From positions 1 through 33,235 of the forward strand of contig JBAVQS010000164.1 of the NCBI GenBank assembly GCA_049694275.1: a stretch of DNA of 33,235 nt, written 5' to 3'. The notes beneath the pieces are model-generated. The model was not told the origin of the DNA, did not search any database, and worked only from the letters and a program-made list of their open reading frames with translations. Source of the DNA: JBAVQS01 sp049694275 (GTDB lineage Bacteria; Chloroflexota; Anaerolineae; UBA4142; SHND01). Positions 22,736-33,235 of this stretch are shown here, piece by piece; positions within the stretch are counted from its first letter, which is position 1, and every line of letters begins with the position of its first letter. The translations under genes were made by a program, and so were the position numbers.

Positions 22736-23867
22736 GTGAGTCAAGCGGCGGCCCTGGTTTTGGAAGATGGGACCATCTGGCGCGGCGTCGCATTGGGCGC
22801 ACGCGGCGTGCGCACGGGCGAGGCGGTGTTCAATACCGCGATGACCGGCTATCAAGAGGTGCTGACCGATCCCTCCTACTCCGGTCAGATTGTCGTCATG
22901 ACCGGCGTGCACATGGGCAATACCGGCCTGAACGGGGAGGATGAGGAATCGCAGCACCCGTGGCTGGCCGGGTTCGCCGTGCGCGAGGCGAGCGCCTGGG
23001 CCAGCAGTTGGCGCTCGCGGCAGTCGCTGGACGATTATCTGGGCGCGCGGAATGTCGTCGGCATTGCCGGGCTCGACACGCGCGGCCTGGTCCGGCACAT
23101 TCGCACGCGCGGGGCGATGCGCGCCGCCCTCGCCAACCTCGATTCGGATACGGCCGCGCTCCTCGACCTCGCGCGCTCTTCGCCCTCGATGAATGGCGCG
23201 GACCTGGTTCGCAACGTGACGTGCGCCGCGCCCTATCCGTGGACCATGCCCGTGGACGATGCGTGGTATTCGTACCGCTCGGACCCGACACCCGCCCCCC
23301 ATCCGCCGTTTCATGTGGTCGCGTATGATTTCGGCGCCAAGTACAATATCCTGCGCCTGCTCGTCGCGCACGGATGCCGGGTGACGGTCGTTCCCGCCGC
23401 GACGACCGCCGCGCAGGCGCTCGCCCTCGCGCCGGACGGCGTTTTCCTCTCGAACGGGCCGGGCGACCCGGCCGCGGTGACCTATGCGATTGCCAGCGTG
23501 CGCGACCTGCTGGGGCGCATCCCGATCTTTGGCATCTGCCTGGGGCATCAGATCCTGGCGCTGGCGCTCGGCGGCGAGACCTACAAGCTGCCGTTCGGCC
23601 ACCGGGGGGGCAACCAGCCGGTCAAGAACCTGGTGACCGGCCAGGTCGAGATCACGACCCACAATCACGGCTTTGCCGTTCGCGCCGAGTCGCTGCCCGC
23701 GGGTGTGCAGGTGACGCATCTGAACCTGAACGACCACTGCGTCGAAGGGCTCGCCGCTCCCGCCCGCGCGGCGTTTAGCGTCCAGTTTCACCCCGAAGCC
23801 GCGCCGGGGCCGCACGATGCCCTCGGGCTGTTTAACCAATTCATGACGCTTATGCAGGGGGAACCAC

Positions 23868-23884
<17 letters not shown>
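22736..23884 (+). CDS. carA: Carbamoyl-phosphate synthase small subunit
   Basis: The 382-aa glutaminase subunit hydrolyses glutamine and passes ammonia to CarB for carbamoyl phosphate, the precursor of pyrimidines and arginine. The N-terminal domain shows LVLEDGTIWRGVALGA, GEAVFNTAMTGYQEVLTDPS and VVGIAGLDTRGLVRHIRTRG. The class I amidotransferase domain shows FLSNGPGDPAAV, the nucleophile Cys in PIFGICLGHQILALALGG, GGNQPVKNLVTG, TTHNHGFAV and the His/Glu pair in FSVQFHPEAAPGPHD. The GTG at 22736 follows GGAGAGGAGG. It overlaps carB by 17 bases, so translation is likely coupled. Length is normal for the family. Confidence 0.97.
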
Positions 23885-27122
<3,238 letters not shown>

Positions 27123-27146
27123 CGCTTGAGCGATTGCCAAGATTTT

Positions 27147-27234
27147 GTTGGCGAACGCGCAAAGCATCAGCAAATGGAATTTGCCGCCTAAACCTGAGAG
27201 GTCGCCTCAGCGACCGAAAAATGAGCTCGCCAAC
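27147..27234. repeat. Folded intergenic element with terminal inverted repeats, downstream of carB
   Basis: GTTGGCGA (27147-27154) and TCGCCAAC (27227-27234) are perfect 8-bp inverted repeats. They enclose two hairpins, GCAAAT-GGA-ATTTGC (27170-27184) and GGTCGC-CTCA-GCGACC (27200-27215). There is no T-run and no open frame. It could be a non-autonomous palindromic repeat or a 3'-end structure of the carAB message. Confidence 0.45.
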
Positions 27235-27274
27235 GAAGGTTTGCTAATTGACCCCTGGAATGGGAAGGATGAAT

Positions 27275-28771
27275 ATGGATGATGTGGGATCCCTCGCGCA
27301 ACTGGAGCGCGCACAGCTCGTACAGCGGACCGACGATGTCGAGCTGTCCTATCTGTTCAAGCACGCGCTGACGCAGGACTCGGCCTATCAGACCCTCCTT
27401 TTGAAAACGCGGCGCAACCTGCATCGCTCGGTCGCCGTCGCCTATGAGCAGTTCTACCCGGAGCAACTGGAGGAGCTGGCCGGTCTGCTGGCGCATCACT
27501 ATAGCGCGGGGGGCGAGGACGACAAGGCGTTCGCGTATGCGGTCCGCGCCGGGGATGGAGCGGCGCGGCGGTCGGCCAACATCGAGGCGCGGACCTATTA
27601 TGACCAGGCGCTGGCGGCGCTGTCGCGCCTGCCCGACACGACGGAGAATCGCCGCCGCCGCGTGGATGCCATGCTCAAACGGGTGGCCGTCGCCCTGCGA
27701 AGCGAGGGGCCCGAGCGCAGTCTCGAACGGATGCTGGAGGCCGAGGCGCTGGCCCACACCCTGGATGCGAGCGGCGACGAAGCGGGGGACCGGGGCCGGA
27801 TGGCGCGCATCCATTACTGGATCGGCCAGACTTTTCTGCACTCCAACCGGCTCACCCCGGCTATTCGCTATTTGCAAGAGGTACTGGCGTTCGGCGAGTC
27901 CGAGGGGGGCGGGCTGGAATTTGTCGCGGTCCCCTCCTGCATGATCGGCCGCGCCTGGGTCTCGCTGGGATACCTCGATCGTGCGGAACCACTGCTGACG
28001 CGGGCGGTGCGCTTGTTAGAGCAGGTGCCGAACCTGCACGAACAGACGCTGGCCGGCGCGTTCCTGGGGTTGACCCTGGCGGGGCGGGGCAATTACCGCG
28101 CCGGCCTGCTCCGGGCGCAGCAGACGCGCGACCGGGCGCTGGAATCGAACCATTTCGGCGCGATTGCATTGAGTTATCTCGGGCTGGCGGTCGTTTACAT
28201 GAGCAGCGGCGAGAGCGAATCGATGCTTCAAGCCGGGCATCAGATGATCGAGGCGGCGAACCGTACGGGGGACCGGCTGGTCGCTTATCTGGGACACGCC
28301 TTTTTTGGATGGGCGCAGAGCCGGCTGGGGAATCACGCGGCGGCGCAAGAGAGCCTGGCGCAATCGCAGGAACTGGCGCGGGCATTGGGCGCGCACCTGA
28401 TCTTTGACGACTGGCTGGCGGCCGCCCGCGCCGAGGCCGCGTTCAACGCCGGCGAGCTGGCGCAGGCGGAGGAACTCGCCGCGGCGGCGGTGAGCTATGC
28501 GCTGTCCACCGATAACATTTTTGCGCAGGCAATGGCCCACCGCGTGTGGGGCCAGGCGCTCACGGCGCGGGGGGCGGCGCACCTGGCGGACGCCGGCGAG
28601 CACCTCGCGACTGCCCTCCAGCTATTCGAAACAGGGGACGCCCGGCTCGAAGCGGCGCACACGCACATCGCGTGGGGAACCCTATGCCAGGCGCAGGGTG
28701 ACGCCGATGCGGCGCGTGCGCATTGGGGACAGGCGCGCGAACAGTTCGAGGCATCCGGCCTGAGGATGTAG
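27275..28771 (+). CDS. TPR-repeat protein resembling the C-terminal half of adenylate/guanylate cyclase-AAA-TPR proteins
   Basis: The 498-aa protein starts inside the winged-helix region of STAND-type signalling proteins: LAQLERAQLVQRTDDVELSY, LFKHALTQDSAYQTLLLKTR and LHRSVAVAYEQFYPEQLEEL are the segment that in full-length relatives follows the cyclase and ATPase modules. It then has about ten TPR-like helical hairpins rich in Ala, Leu, Arg and Glu (for example EARTYYDQALAALSRLPDTT, AEELAAAAVSYALSTDNIFA) up to the stop. No cyclase domain, Walker A or NB-ARC motif is present, and the frame is closed by a TAA at 27245. It is therefore an N-terminally truncated family member, either a remnant or a stand-alone scaffold. 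The ATG at 27275 follows GGGAAGGA; ATGs at 27260 and 27269 are alternatives. Confidence 0.75.
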   Translation: MDDVGSLAQLERAQLVQRTDDVELSYLFKHALTQDSAYQTLLLKTRRNLHRSVAVAYEQFYPEQLEELAGLLAHHYSAGGEDDKAFAYAVRAGDGAARRSANIEARTYYDQALAALSRLPDTTENRRRRVDAMLKRVAVALRSEGPERSLERMLEAEALAHTLDASGDEAGDRGRMARIHYWIGQTFLHSNRLTPAIRYLQEVLAFGESEGGGLEFVAVPSCMIGRAWVSLGYLDRAEPLLTRAVRLLEQVPNLHEQTLAGAFLGLTLAGRGNYRAGLLRAQQTRDRALESNHFGAIALSYLGLAVVYMSSGESESMLQAGHQMIEAANRTGDRLVAYLGHAFFGWAQSRLGNHAAAQESLAQSQELARALGAHLIFDDWLAAARAEAAFNAGELAQAEELAAAAVSYALSTDNIFAQAMAHRVWGQALTARGAAHLADAGEHLATALQLFETGDARLEAAHTHIAWGTLCQAQGDADAARAHWGQAREQFEASGLRM

Positions 28772-28782
28772 GGCAAGCCCAT

Positions 28783-30204
28783 TCAGGACACGGGCAGCCG
28801 GACGGTAAAGACGCTTCCCTTGCCCTCTTCGCTTGCGACAGTCACCTCACCCGCGCTGGCCTGAACCAGGGAGCGTACCAGAGCGAGACCTAACCCGCTG
28901 CTTCGCTGGGTGGAACGCGACGGGTCTACACGATAAAAGCGGTCAAAAATGTGGTCGATGGCCGCCGCAGGAATGCCGATGCCGGTATCGGCGACGGAAA
29001 CGGACACCCGGTTACCAACGACCTCCGCCTGCAGCGTAATCCGGCCGCCGGGCAGCGAATATTTGATTGCGTTGTCAAGCAGGTTGCGAAAAACGGTTCG
29101 CATCTCCCCGGCATTGGCGTTGACAGTGAGAAGATGTAAGGGGAGCATCGTGCTCAATTCCATCTCCGCCTGCCGCGCCAGCGGTCCCAGCTCATCGGCC
29201 AGTTCATGCAGGAGTGGGACCAAGTCCATGGGCGCGCTCGGCCCGCGCTCGTCGGCGTCCAACGCGGACAGGGTCAGCAACTGTTCCACCAGGGATTGCA
29301 GATAGCTCGTTTCGCGGTCCATTTGCGCTAGGTAGCGTTGGAGCATTTCCGGATCGTTGCGTGCAGAACCTTGCAGCAGTTCGAGGCGCAGCCGGATGCT
29401 CGTCAGCGGCGAGCGCAACTCGTGCGCGGCGTTGGCGACAAAATTCTTTTGGCGCGCGAGCATGTTGCTAATGCGCTCAGCCATCTGATTAAAGGCGTGG
29501 CCCAACCGCCGGGTTTCGTCCGGTCCTGCCGGCGTGACCCGTTCCTCCAGGCGGCCTCTGGCAAGCGCCTCGCTGCTCACGGTCAGGCTCTGGACCGGCC
29601 GCGCAATTTGCCGCGCCAGGAGCGTGCTCACGGCGGCCGTCACCAGGAGAATCAAGGCGCCCACGCCGACCAGCGTGAGCTGCGCCTGGCGGACATCCCC
29701 ATAGATGGGCGCCATCGGCGTCGAAAGCTGCACATAGCCCTCGTTCGTTCCCTGCTCGTCCTGGATTGCGGTCGCGACGAACAGGCGCGTGGCCCCGCTG
29801 ACCGGATCGCTCCGAATATCGTGTAACTCGGTCCCGCTCTGTGCGGCCAGCATCTCCGGCCCGTTTGCAACCTGTCCCGGCGTCTCGCCCGGCTCGGAAC
29901 TGACCTGTTCGCGCAGGCGCGCATCCAGCACCGTCACGCGGACCGCATTCTTGCGCGAATAGAACTGGACCTGCTGGGTAAGCCCGTCGGTAGGGCTTGT
30001 GCTGTTTGATTCATAGGCCGGACGCAAAGCCTCTGCGATGAGGTGGGATTGGATTTCCAGCTCGTGCTCCGCCTGTTCGACCGTCTCGGTTTCTATATCC
30101 TGCACGCTCCATGCCACCAGCCCGCCGACGGCAAGGAAATTCAGCGTGAGCAAAGCGAGCAGGAGGCGGCCCTGCAAGCTACGGGGTATCAGTCTTGGGC
30201 GCAT
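28783..30204 (-). CDS. Sensor histidine kinase
   Basis: The 473-aa membrane kinase has TM1 (residues 13-32), an extracytoplasmic sensor of about 140 residues without recognised family, TM2 (about 177-197), HAMP (198-250), HisKA with phospho-acceptor H261 in FVANAAHELRSPLTSIRL, and HATPase_c with N-box VFRNLLDNAIKYS, G1 box VADTGIGIP, F-box FDRFYRVD and G2 box SSGLGLALVRSL. It autophosphorylates and passes phosphate to the OmpR-type regulator encoded just upstream. Its start overlaps the regulator's end by 26 bases, so the two are translationally linked. The regulated signal is not evident. It converges on the TPR gene with an 11-base gap. Confidence 0.94.
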   Translation of the reverse strand: MRPRLIPRSLQGRLLLALLTLNFLAVGGLVAWSVQDIETETVEQAEHELEIQSHLIAEALRPAYESNSTSPTDGLTQQVQFYSRKNAVRVTVLDARLREQVSSEPGETPGQVANGPEMLAAQSGTELHDIRSDPVSGATRLFVATAIQDEQGTNEGYVQLSTPMAPIYGDVRQAQLTLVGVGALILLVTAAVSTLLARQIARPVQSLTVSSEALARGRLEERVTPAGPDETRRLGHAFNQMAERISNMLARQKNFVANAAHELRSPLTSIRLRLELLQGSARNDPEMLQRYLAQMDRETSYLQSLVEQLLTLSALDADERGPSAPMDLVPLLHELADELGPLARQAEMELSTMLPLHLLTVNANAGEMRTVFRNLLDNAIKYSLPGGRITLQAEVVGNRVSVSVADTGIGIPAAAIDHIFDRFYRVDPSRSTQRSSGLGLALVRSLVQASAGEVTVASEEGKGSVFTVRLPVS

Positions 30205-30907
30205 CGGGGTCCAAAAAGCGATAGCCGAAACCGCGCAGGGTTAAGAGATAGCGGGGACGGGAGGGGTTGCGCTCGAGTTTTTCCCGGAGCCAACGGATGT
30301 GCACATCCAGCGTGTGGGGGTCGCCAATCCATTCCTGGCCCCAGACCCTGTCAATCAAATCCTGCCGTGCAAGCGCCTGTCCCTCGTGCTCCATGAGCAC
30401 TTTGAGCAGATCAAACTCGCGCTGGCTCAATTCGACCGGCCGCCCCTGACGCCAGACCGAGCGCGAACCGGGGTCGAGGATGATGGGACCGATGGTGAGC
30501 CGGTCGTCGGCGACAGCTCGCGTCGTCCGGTCCAGTTCCCGTCGCCGGAGCACCGCATGCACGCGGGCCAACAACTCGCGGAAACTGAATGGCTTGACGA
30601 TATAATCATCTGCGCCCAACTCCAGGCCCATCACGCGATCCATTTCCTGTCCCCGCGCGGTCAACATGATCACCGGTACGCTTGATTCTCGGCGGAGCGC
30701 CTTGCACACGGCAAACCCGTCCATGCCCGGCAGCATCACGTCGAGCAAAACCACGTCCGGTTCATTCGCGCGCGCGGCCTGGAGGGCCTGCGGCCCGGTC
30801 GTCACGTGCAGCACCTGAAACCCTTCACCCTCCAATCCAAATACGAGCGGCTCGGCAATGGCCTGGTCGTCTTCGACGAGCACAATCGTTTCACGGCGGG
30901 TTGTCAT
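30179..30907 (-). CDS. OmpR/PhoB-family response regulator
   Basis: The 242-aa protein has a receiver domain (residues 1-120) with E12, D13, D14, phospho-acceptor D56 in VVLLDVMLPGMDG, T84 in VIMLTARG and K106 in DDYIVKPFS. A winged-helix DNA-binding domain follows (LTIGPIILDPGSRSVWRQGR, VELSQREFDLLKVLMEHEGQ, DVHIRWLREKLE, LTLRGFGYRFLDPD). Members bind tandem direct repeats spaced about one helical turn. A perfect 2 x 11-bp repeat occurs 540 bases upstream, ahead of the neighbouring DUF5666 gene, and is a natural candidate target. TAATAT (30914-30919, minus strand) lies six bases before the ATG with no Shine-Dalgarno, so the message appears leaderless. Confidence 0.94.
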   Translation of the reverse strand: MTTRRETIVLVEDDQAIAEPLVFGLEGEGFQVLHVTTGPQALQAARANEPDVVLLDVMLPGMDGFAVCKALRRESSVPVIMLTARGQEMDRVMGLELGADDYIVKPFSFRELLARVHAVLRRRELDRTTRAVADDRLTIGPIILDPGSRSVWRQGRPVELSQREFDLLKVLMEHEGQALARQDLIDRVWGQEWIGDPHTLDVHIRWLREKLERNPSRPRYLLTLRGFGYRFLDPDAPKTDTP

Positions 30908-30913
30908 ACCCGT

Positions 30914-30919
30914 ATATTA
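30914..30919 (-). promoter_or_regulatory. -10 box of the response regulator-kinase operon
   Basis: TAATAT on the minus strand ends six bases before the ATG at 30907. The usual seven-base distance puts the transcription start at the A of the ATG. The -35 region (TTTCCG, 17-bp spacing) is a weak match. Confidence 0.45.
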
Positions 30920-30942
30920 CAGCCAAAACCTGAAAGCGGAAA

Positions 30943-30963
30943 GGGTAGCGCTTGCCGCTACCC
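30943..30963 (-). terminator. Hairpin after the DUF5666-type gene
   Basis: GGGTAGCG (30943-30950) and CGCTACCC (30956-30963) form a perfect 8-bp stem with a five-base loop. On the minus strand it is followed by TTTCCGC, a short T-run. It lies 45 bases past the stop at 31008 and just before the response regulator promoter. Confidence 0.55.
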
Positions 30964-31007
30964 TGACCCTTTGGGAATATTTGGTTGTTCGAGCATTACG
31001 CTGTCAT

Positions 31008-31331
31008 TTAGTGGGGCGAGATGCTGGGCGTGAGAATGTCGATGCTGGTCGCGTTGATCGAGCCATCCGTCTGCCGGAACCCCTCGACCCGGACTGATGC
31101 GCCATTTTTGGCAAGCCCATCGGTCTGGTCCACCTGCGTCTGCGCCGAGACGTGCACCGTGCGCCCACTGACCTTCCAATCGCCGATCAAGCCGGCAGGC
31201 ATGGACTGGACCTTGCCCTGGAACCGGAACTCGTGCGGCGTGGCCGCCAGAGCCGAGGGCGCCGGAAGCTGGCTGACCAGTACGGCCAACACCGTCAACA
31301 CCGCCAACAGAGTGAACATTCGAGTCTTCAT
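31008..31331 (-). CDS. Small secreted DUF5666-type protein
   Basis: The 107-aa precursor has a signal peptide (residues 1-32, hydrophobic FTLLAVLTVLAVLVSQL, likely cleaved after SALA). The mature domain of about 75 residues contains HEFRFQGKVQSMP, GDWKVSGRTVHVSAQTQVDQ, GASVRVEGFRQTDGSI and NATSIDIL. This two-sheet pattern matches DUF5666, a small OB-like extracytoplasmic domain of unknown role. The ATG at 31331 follows AAGGAGAA; an in-frame ATG at 31376 would put 15 charged residues ahead of the signal and is rejected. It sits next to the OmpR-type two-component pair, and tandem 11-bp repeats lie about 100 bases upstream, so it may be a target or an envelope-stress partner of that system, which is inference. 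Confidence 0.75.
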   Translation of the reverse strand: MKTRMFTLLAVLTVLAVLVSQLPAPSALAATPHEFRFQGKVQSMPAGLIGDWKVSGRTVHVSAQTQVDQTDGLAKNGASVRVEGFRQTDGSINATSIDILTPSISPH

Positions 31332-31432
31332 GTTTGATATTCTCCTTCTTGCTGAACCACATTTCCTGAATCTCATTCGATGGTCCTAGAATATCACAAC
31401 AAGACCCGCTTGTGCTCAAGGGCGACTCATCG

Positions 31433-31454
31433 GCAGGTTAAGCGCAGGTTAAGC
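31433..31454. promoter_or_regulatory. Tandem 11-bp direct repeats, probable OmpR/PhoB-family binding site
   Basis: GCAGGTTAAGC occurs twice in immediate succession (31433-31443 and 31444-31454) with no mismatch. On the minus strand this reads CTTAAC-N5-CTTAAC, resembling in geometry the PmrA-type and PhoP-type boxes (6-bp half-sites repeated every 11 bp). It lies 102 bases upstream of the DUF5666 gene start; a weak TTGAGC-17-TGATAT pair lies between, as expected for an activated promoter. Confidence 0.65.
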
Positions 31455-31581
31455 AAGTCTCATTCGAGGCGAGCGTGGCGGGGTCACGTTTCAACCAGCC
31501 GCGCACGCGCTCGACGAGGTCCGCCTGGTCAACGAGATATTGGATGACTGCCGAAGCGACGGCAAGCAGGAGTGGGTCCAT
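31438..31581 (-). CDS. Short coding fragment, 47 aa, downstream of the restriction enzyme gene
   Basis: An ATG at 31581 opens a 47-residue frame: MDPLLLAVASAVIQYLVDQA, then DLVERVRGWLKRDPATLAS, after which it runs into the 11-bp direct repeats and stops at 31438-31440. Codon use is strongly GC-ending like the neighbours, so at least the first 40 codons look like true coding sequence. The hydrophobic helix followed by a W-L-x-R-D-P motif is reminiscent of the N-terminal helical segment of some NACHT/STAND-type proteins in this phylum, but this rests on recollection of style only. There is no clear ribosome site and no room for a full protein; it may be the 5' remnant of a lost gene. The rest of 31455-31603 holds nothing else recognisable. 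Confidence 0.35.
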   Translation of the reverse strand: MDPLLLAVASAVIQYLVDQADLVERVRGWLKRDPATLASNETCLTCA

Positions 31582-31603
31582 AGGCAAGCCGGTGGAATTG
31601 AGG

Positions 31604-32431
31604 TCAGGGTTGGCTGAGAACGAATGCGGTTGCGTGCCCGATCAGAGACGCCATAAACGTCCGGAATGTTGCTTCTGCCGTTGGTTGGCTCACGCGCGTG
31701 CCGGGGCCGCGGGTGGCTAACAGCAGGCAGGTCGCCGTGTAGAGCCGTTCCAACTGGAGCCGCCGGCAGAGGATCAAGTAGCGGTCCGCGTATGAAACAG
31801 ATTTGCCGATTGGCGCATCATTTTTGAAGATAGGATCGATCTCAAAGAAGGTTTCTTTAATGGAAATAGGGGTGTGGACCTCTGGAGAATCCTCAAGCAA
31901 AAAGATATATCCCAGGAACGGCGTCGGGGCCTGCAGGCCCAGCCGGTGCTCCCGGTAGGCAGTCCAGAAATCTTGAGCGCCGCCAATCACTTCCTCCATT
32001 CGGTTGTTTGCATTGTTCCCAATTGACCCTACCTGGCCTTTGATCTCCACTGCCGCCACCAGGCGGCCCTCTGAAAGAACAAGCATATCCCAATTCTTTT
32101 GAGCCCGGAAATATCCGGGAAGATCAAGGCCACTGCGTTCCCCTGCTTCGCGGCTTTGCTTATTGGTCCTGGGACGTGCCGTGCGGAAAGCCCTGTTGCT
32201 CGTCGCATTATAGATTTGGAGATCGGGTAGGCCGGTACTGACAAGGATTTCTGCAACCAGATTTTCCATCGCGGCCATGTGGGCCCCACCCGTTACCTCG
32301 CCGCGTGTCCCTGCATCTTGCCGACCGGATGCGGCTTGTTTCTCTTTTTGAGATTGCCTGGTTATCCAGAACTGTTCAATGGCCAGCGTCACTCGCTCGT
32401 CGAGGTTGTCCAGGATTGTTTCAAGCTCCAC
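31604..32431 (-). CDS. Type II restriction endonuclease, XhoI/PaeR7I family
   Basis: The 275-aa protein matches the XhoI family (PF04555): FWITRQSQ, then GRQDAGTRGEVTGGAHMAAM, LDLPGYFRAQKNWDMLVL, VEIKGQVGSIGNNANNRMEE and DFWTAYREHRLG with PFLGYIFLLED. The PD-(D/E)XK catalytic set is D115 in NWDMLV and E129-x-K131 in VEIKG. XhoI and PaeR7I cut CTCGAG, which is the expected but unproven target. Length is normal for the family. The GTG start at 32431 follows GAGGAG by seven bases, and that site overlaps the end of the methyltransferase gene; the 11-base gap implies methylase-first co-expression, the safe order for a restriction-modification pair. No C protein is visible in the window. Confidence 0.9.
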   Translation of the reverse strand: MELETILDNLDERVTLAIEQFWITRQSQKEKQAASGRQDAGTRGEVTGGAHMAAMENLVAEILVSTGLPDLQIYNATSNRAFRTARPRTNKQSREAGERSGLDLPGYFRAQKNWDMLVLSEGRLVAAVEIKGQVGSIGNNANNRMEEVIGGAQDFWTAYREHRLGLQAPTPFLGYIFLLEDSPEVHTPISIKETFFEIDPIFKNDAPIGKSVSYADRYLILCRRLQLERLYTATCLLLATRGPGTRVSQPTAEATFRTFMASLIGHATAFVLSQP

Positions 32432-32442
32432 CGCAGTGCTCC

Positions 32443-33235
32443 TCAGGACGGAATGTAATCAATCTCGTACAGGCGTAATGCCAGGGCGGTCGCTGCTCGC
32501 ACGTCTCGTTCCCGGAACGCGCGAATCAGTCCCTCGCCCAGTTGCTCGGAAATCGTCCCGGGGGCGGGGACATGGATCCGGCGCAAGTATTGAGCCTGCA
32601 TGCGCAGATAACCTCCGCGCATGCGCACCCCATAACATTCCACAAAAAACTTGCCGACATCACTCATCAGGATTGCGCCCAAGATTTCAAGATTCCAGAT
32701 GCCCGAGGTTATAAAGTACAGGTTGTGATGAGGATAAGTGCCGCCCATGTCGAGGACGGGGAAAATAGTACTTTTGATGTCCGGAATATAGAGCTTGGGC
32801 CTGGCGCTCAAGCCCTCTTCCACCTGGTCAATGGTCCGAAACCACACCTCGGGACTTCTTTGCGCCACATTCCGCTTTTGTAGCTTGAGCTTGTGCTCGT
32901 CCAGGTACGCTTTTAATCTCGGATATTGAGCCAGGTCGACCAGCTGCTCATTCTGCCAGGGGTTAATCAGGTAGTGTTTAGACCACCTGAGATCACCCGT
33001 GCGAATGTCGTTTGTGAGAGCCAAAGGCAATAAACGCTCGCGCTCGACAATGTCCTGATCTCGCGTGATAAAGACCGAATCCGCGCCGGTCGCTAACCCG
33101 ATTCCCACCCGCGTTTTTGTTATGGGGTCTTGCAGCGGAGGATAGTCCTGCTCTAGCCGTCTGAGCAGTAATCTACGCTCCACGGAAATGTTCAGCCAGG
33201 GCTCGTCGGCGCTGAACCAGGGCGGTGTGCGCCTT
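32443..33235 (-). CDS. DNA adenine methyltransferase of the XhoI/PaeR7I system, C-terminal part (5' end outside window)
   Basis: The frame is open from the window edge to the stop at 32443, 264 residues. It reads RTPPWFSADEPWLNISVERR, LLLRRLEQDYPPL, then VGIGLATGADSVFIT, DIVERERLLPLALTNDIRTG, YLINPWQNEQLVDLAQYPRL, KLYIPDIKS, YFITSGIWNLEILGAILMSD and MRGGYLRMQAQYLRRI. This is the target-recognition half of N6-adenine methyltransferases of the Eco57I/PaeR7I type, which follows the SAM-binding NPPY domain; that domain lies beyond the edge. A GTG at 33183 could be mistaken for a start but homology continues upstream. It should protect CTCGAG sites from the enzyme encoded next. The C-terminal helices (FRERDVRAATALALRLYEID) match family members. 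Confidence 0.85.
   Translation of the reverse strand, partial: RRTPPWFSADEPWLNISVERRLLLRRLEQDYPPLQDPITKTRVGIGLATGADSVFITRDQDIVERERLLPLALTNDIRTGDLRWSKHYLINPWQNEQLVDLAQYPRLKAYLDEHKLKLQKRNVAQRSPEVWFRTIDQVEEGLSARPKLYIPDIKSTIFPVLDMGGTYPHHNLYFITSGIWNLEILGAILMSDVGKFFVECYGVRMRGGYLRMQAQYLRRIHVPAPGTISEQLGEGLIRAFRERDVRAATALALRLYEIDYIPS

Overview
The window is GC-rich, densely coding bacterial DNA and most resembles a chromosome piece from an uncultured member of the Chloroflexota (Anaerolineae-like). Grounds for this are solute-binding lipoproteins with long Val/Gln/Thr/Pro linkers after the lipobox, a three-PA14 plus golvesin-type secreted protein, cyclase-type TPR proteins, a palindromic repeat whose antisense reading gives CHSERSEESR, and several genes whose -10 box sits almost on the start codon. 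No rRNA, tRNA, CRISPR array, integrase or transposase is visible, and no plasmid or phage module.

Layout. 1-652: the 3' end of a mannose-6-phosphate isomerase gene faces a 48-residue membrane protein gene. 785-9822: a near-consensus promoter drives a large + strand run encoding two amino-acid ABC importers of different families: a polar amino-acid system (lipoprotein, permease, ATPase), then a complete branched-chain type system (LivG, LivF, LivK, LivH, LivM). Perfect intercistronic hairpins follow each binding-protein gene. 9827-10383: a cold-shock protein gene with its own promoter and a roughly 240-nt leader that can form mutually exclusive structures, one ending in an intrinsic-terminator shape. 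10382-13285: a minus-strand operon with DppB and DppC type permeases and a UroD/MtaA-like protein. 13302-14687: the 3' stump of a histidine kinase gene, then a response-regulator gene joined across a C6 tract to a Roadblock/LC7 domain in another frame. 14758-15528: a convergent ODP-type metallo-beta-lactamase-fold protein.

15712-18017: a saccharopine-dehydrogenase-like oxidoreductase overlapping a membrane-anchored TolB-type beta-propeller gene. 18107-19837: the secreted PA14/golvesin protein. 19873-21204: a membrane-anchored alpha/beta hydrolase on the minus strand. 21312-21398: a MITE-like palindrome, followed by a membrane-anchored coiled coil with a helix-hairpin-helix domain. 22646-27122: carA-carB with an attenuator-like leader. 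27147-27234: a folded intergenic element, then the ATPase-less remnant of an AAA/TPR signalling protein. 28783-30907: an OmpR-type response regulator and histidine kinase pair. 31008-31454: a secreted DUF5666-type protein whose promoter carries two perfect 11-bp tandem repeats, the expected format for an OmpR/PhoB-family site. 31438-33235: a XhoI/PaeR7I-like type II restriction-modification pair (methyltransferase cut by the window edge), with a small coding fragment at its 3' side that may be debris of another gene.

Most genes belong to known families. The least explained signals are the RNA structure ahead of the cold-shock gene, the broken two-component/Roadblock locus next to a diiron sensor-like protein, the recurrent leaderless promoters, and the 11-bp direct repeats ahead of the DUF5666 gene.
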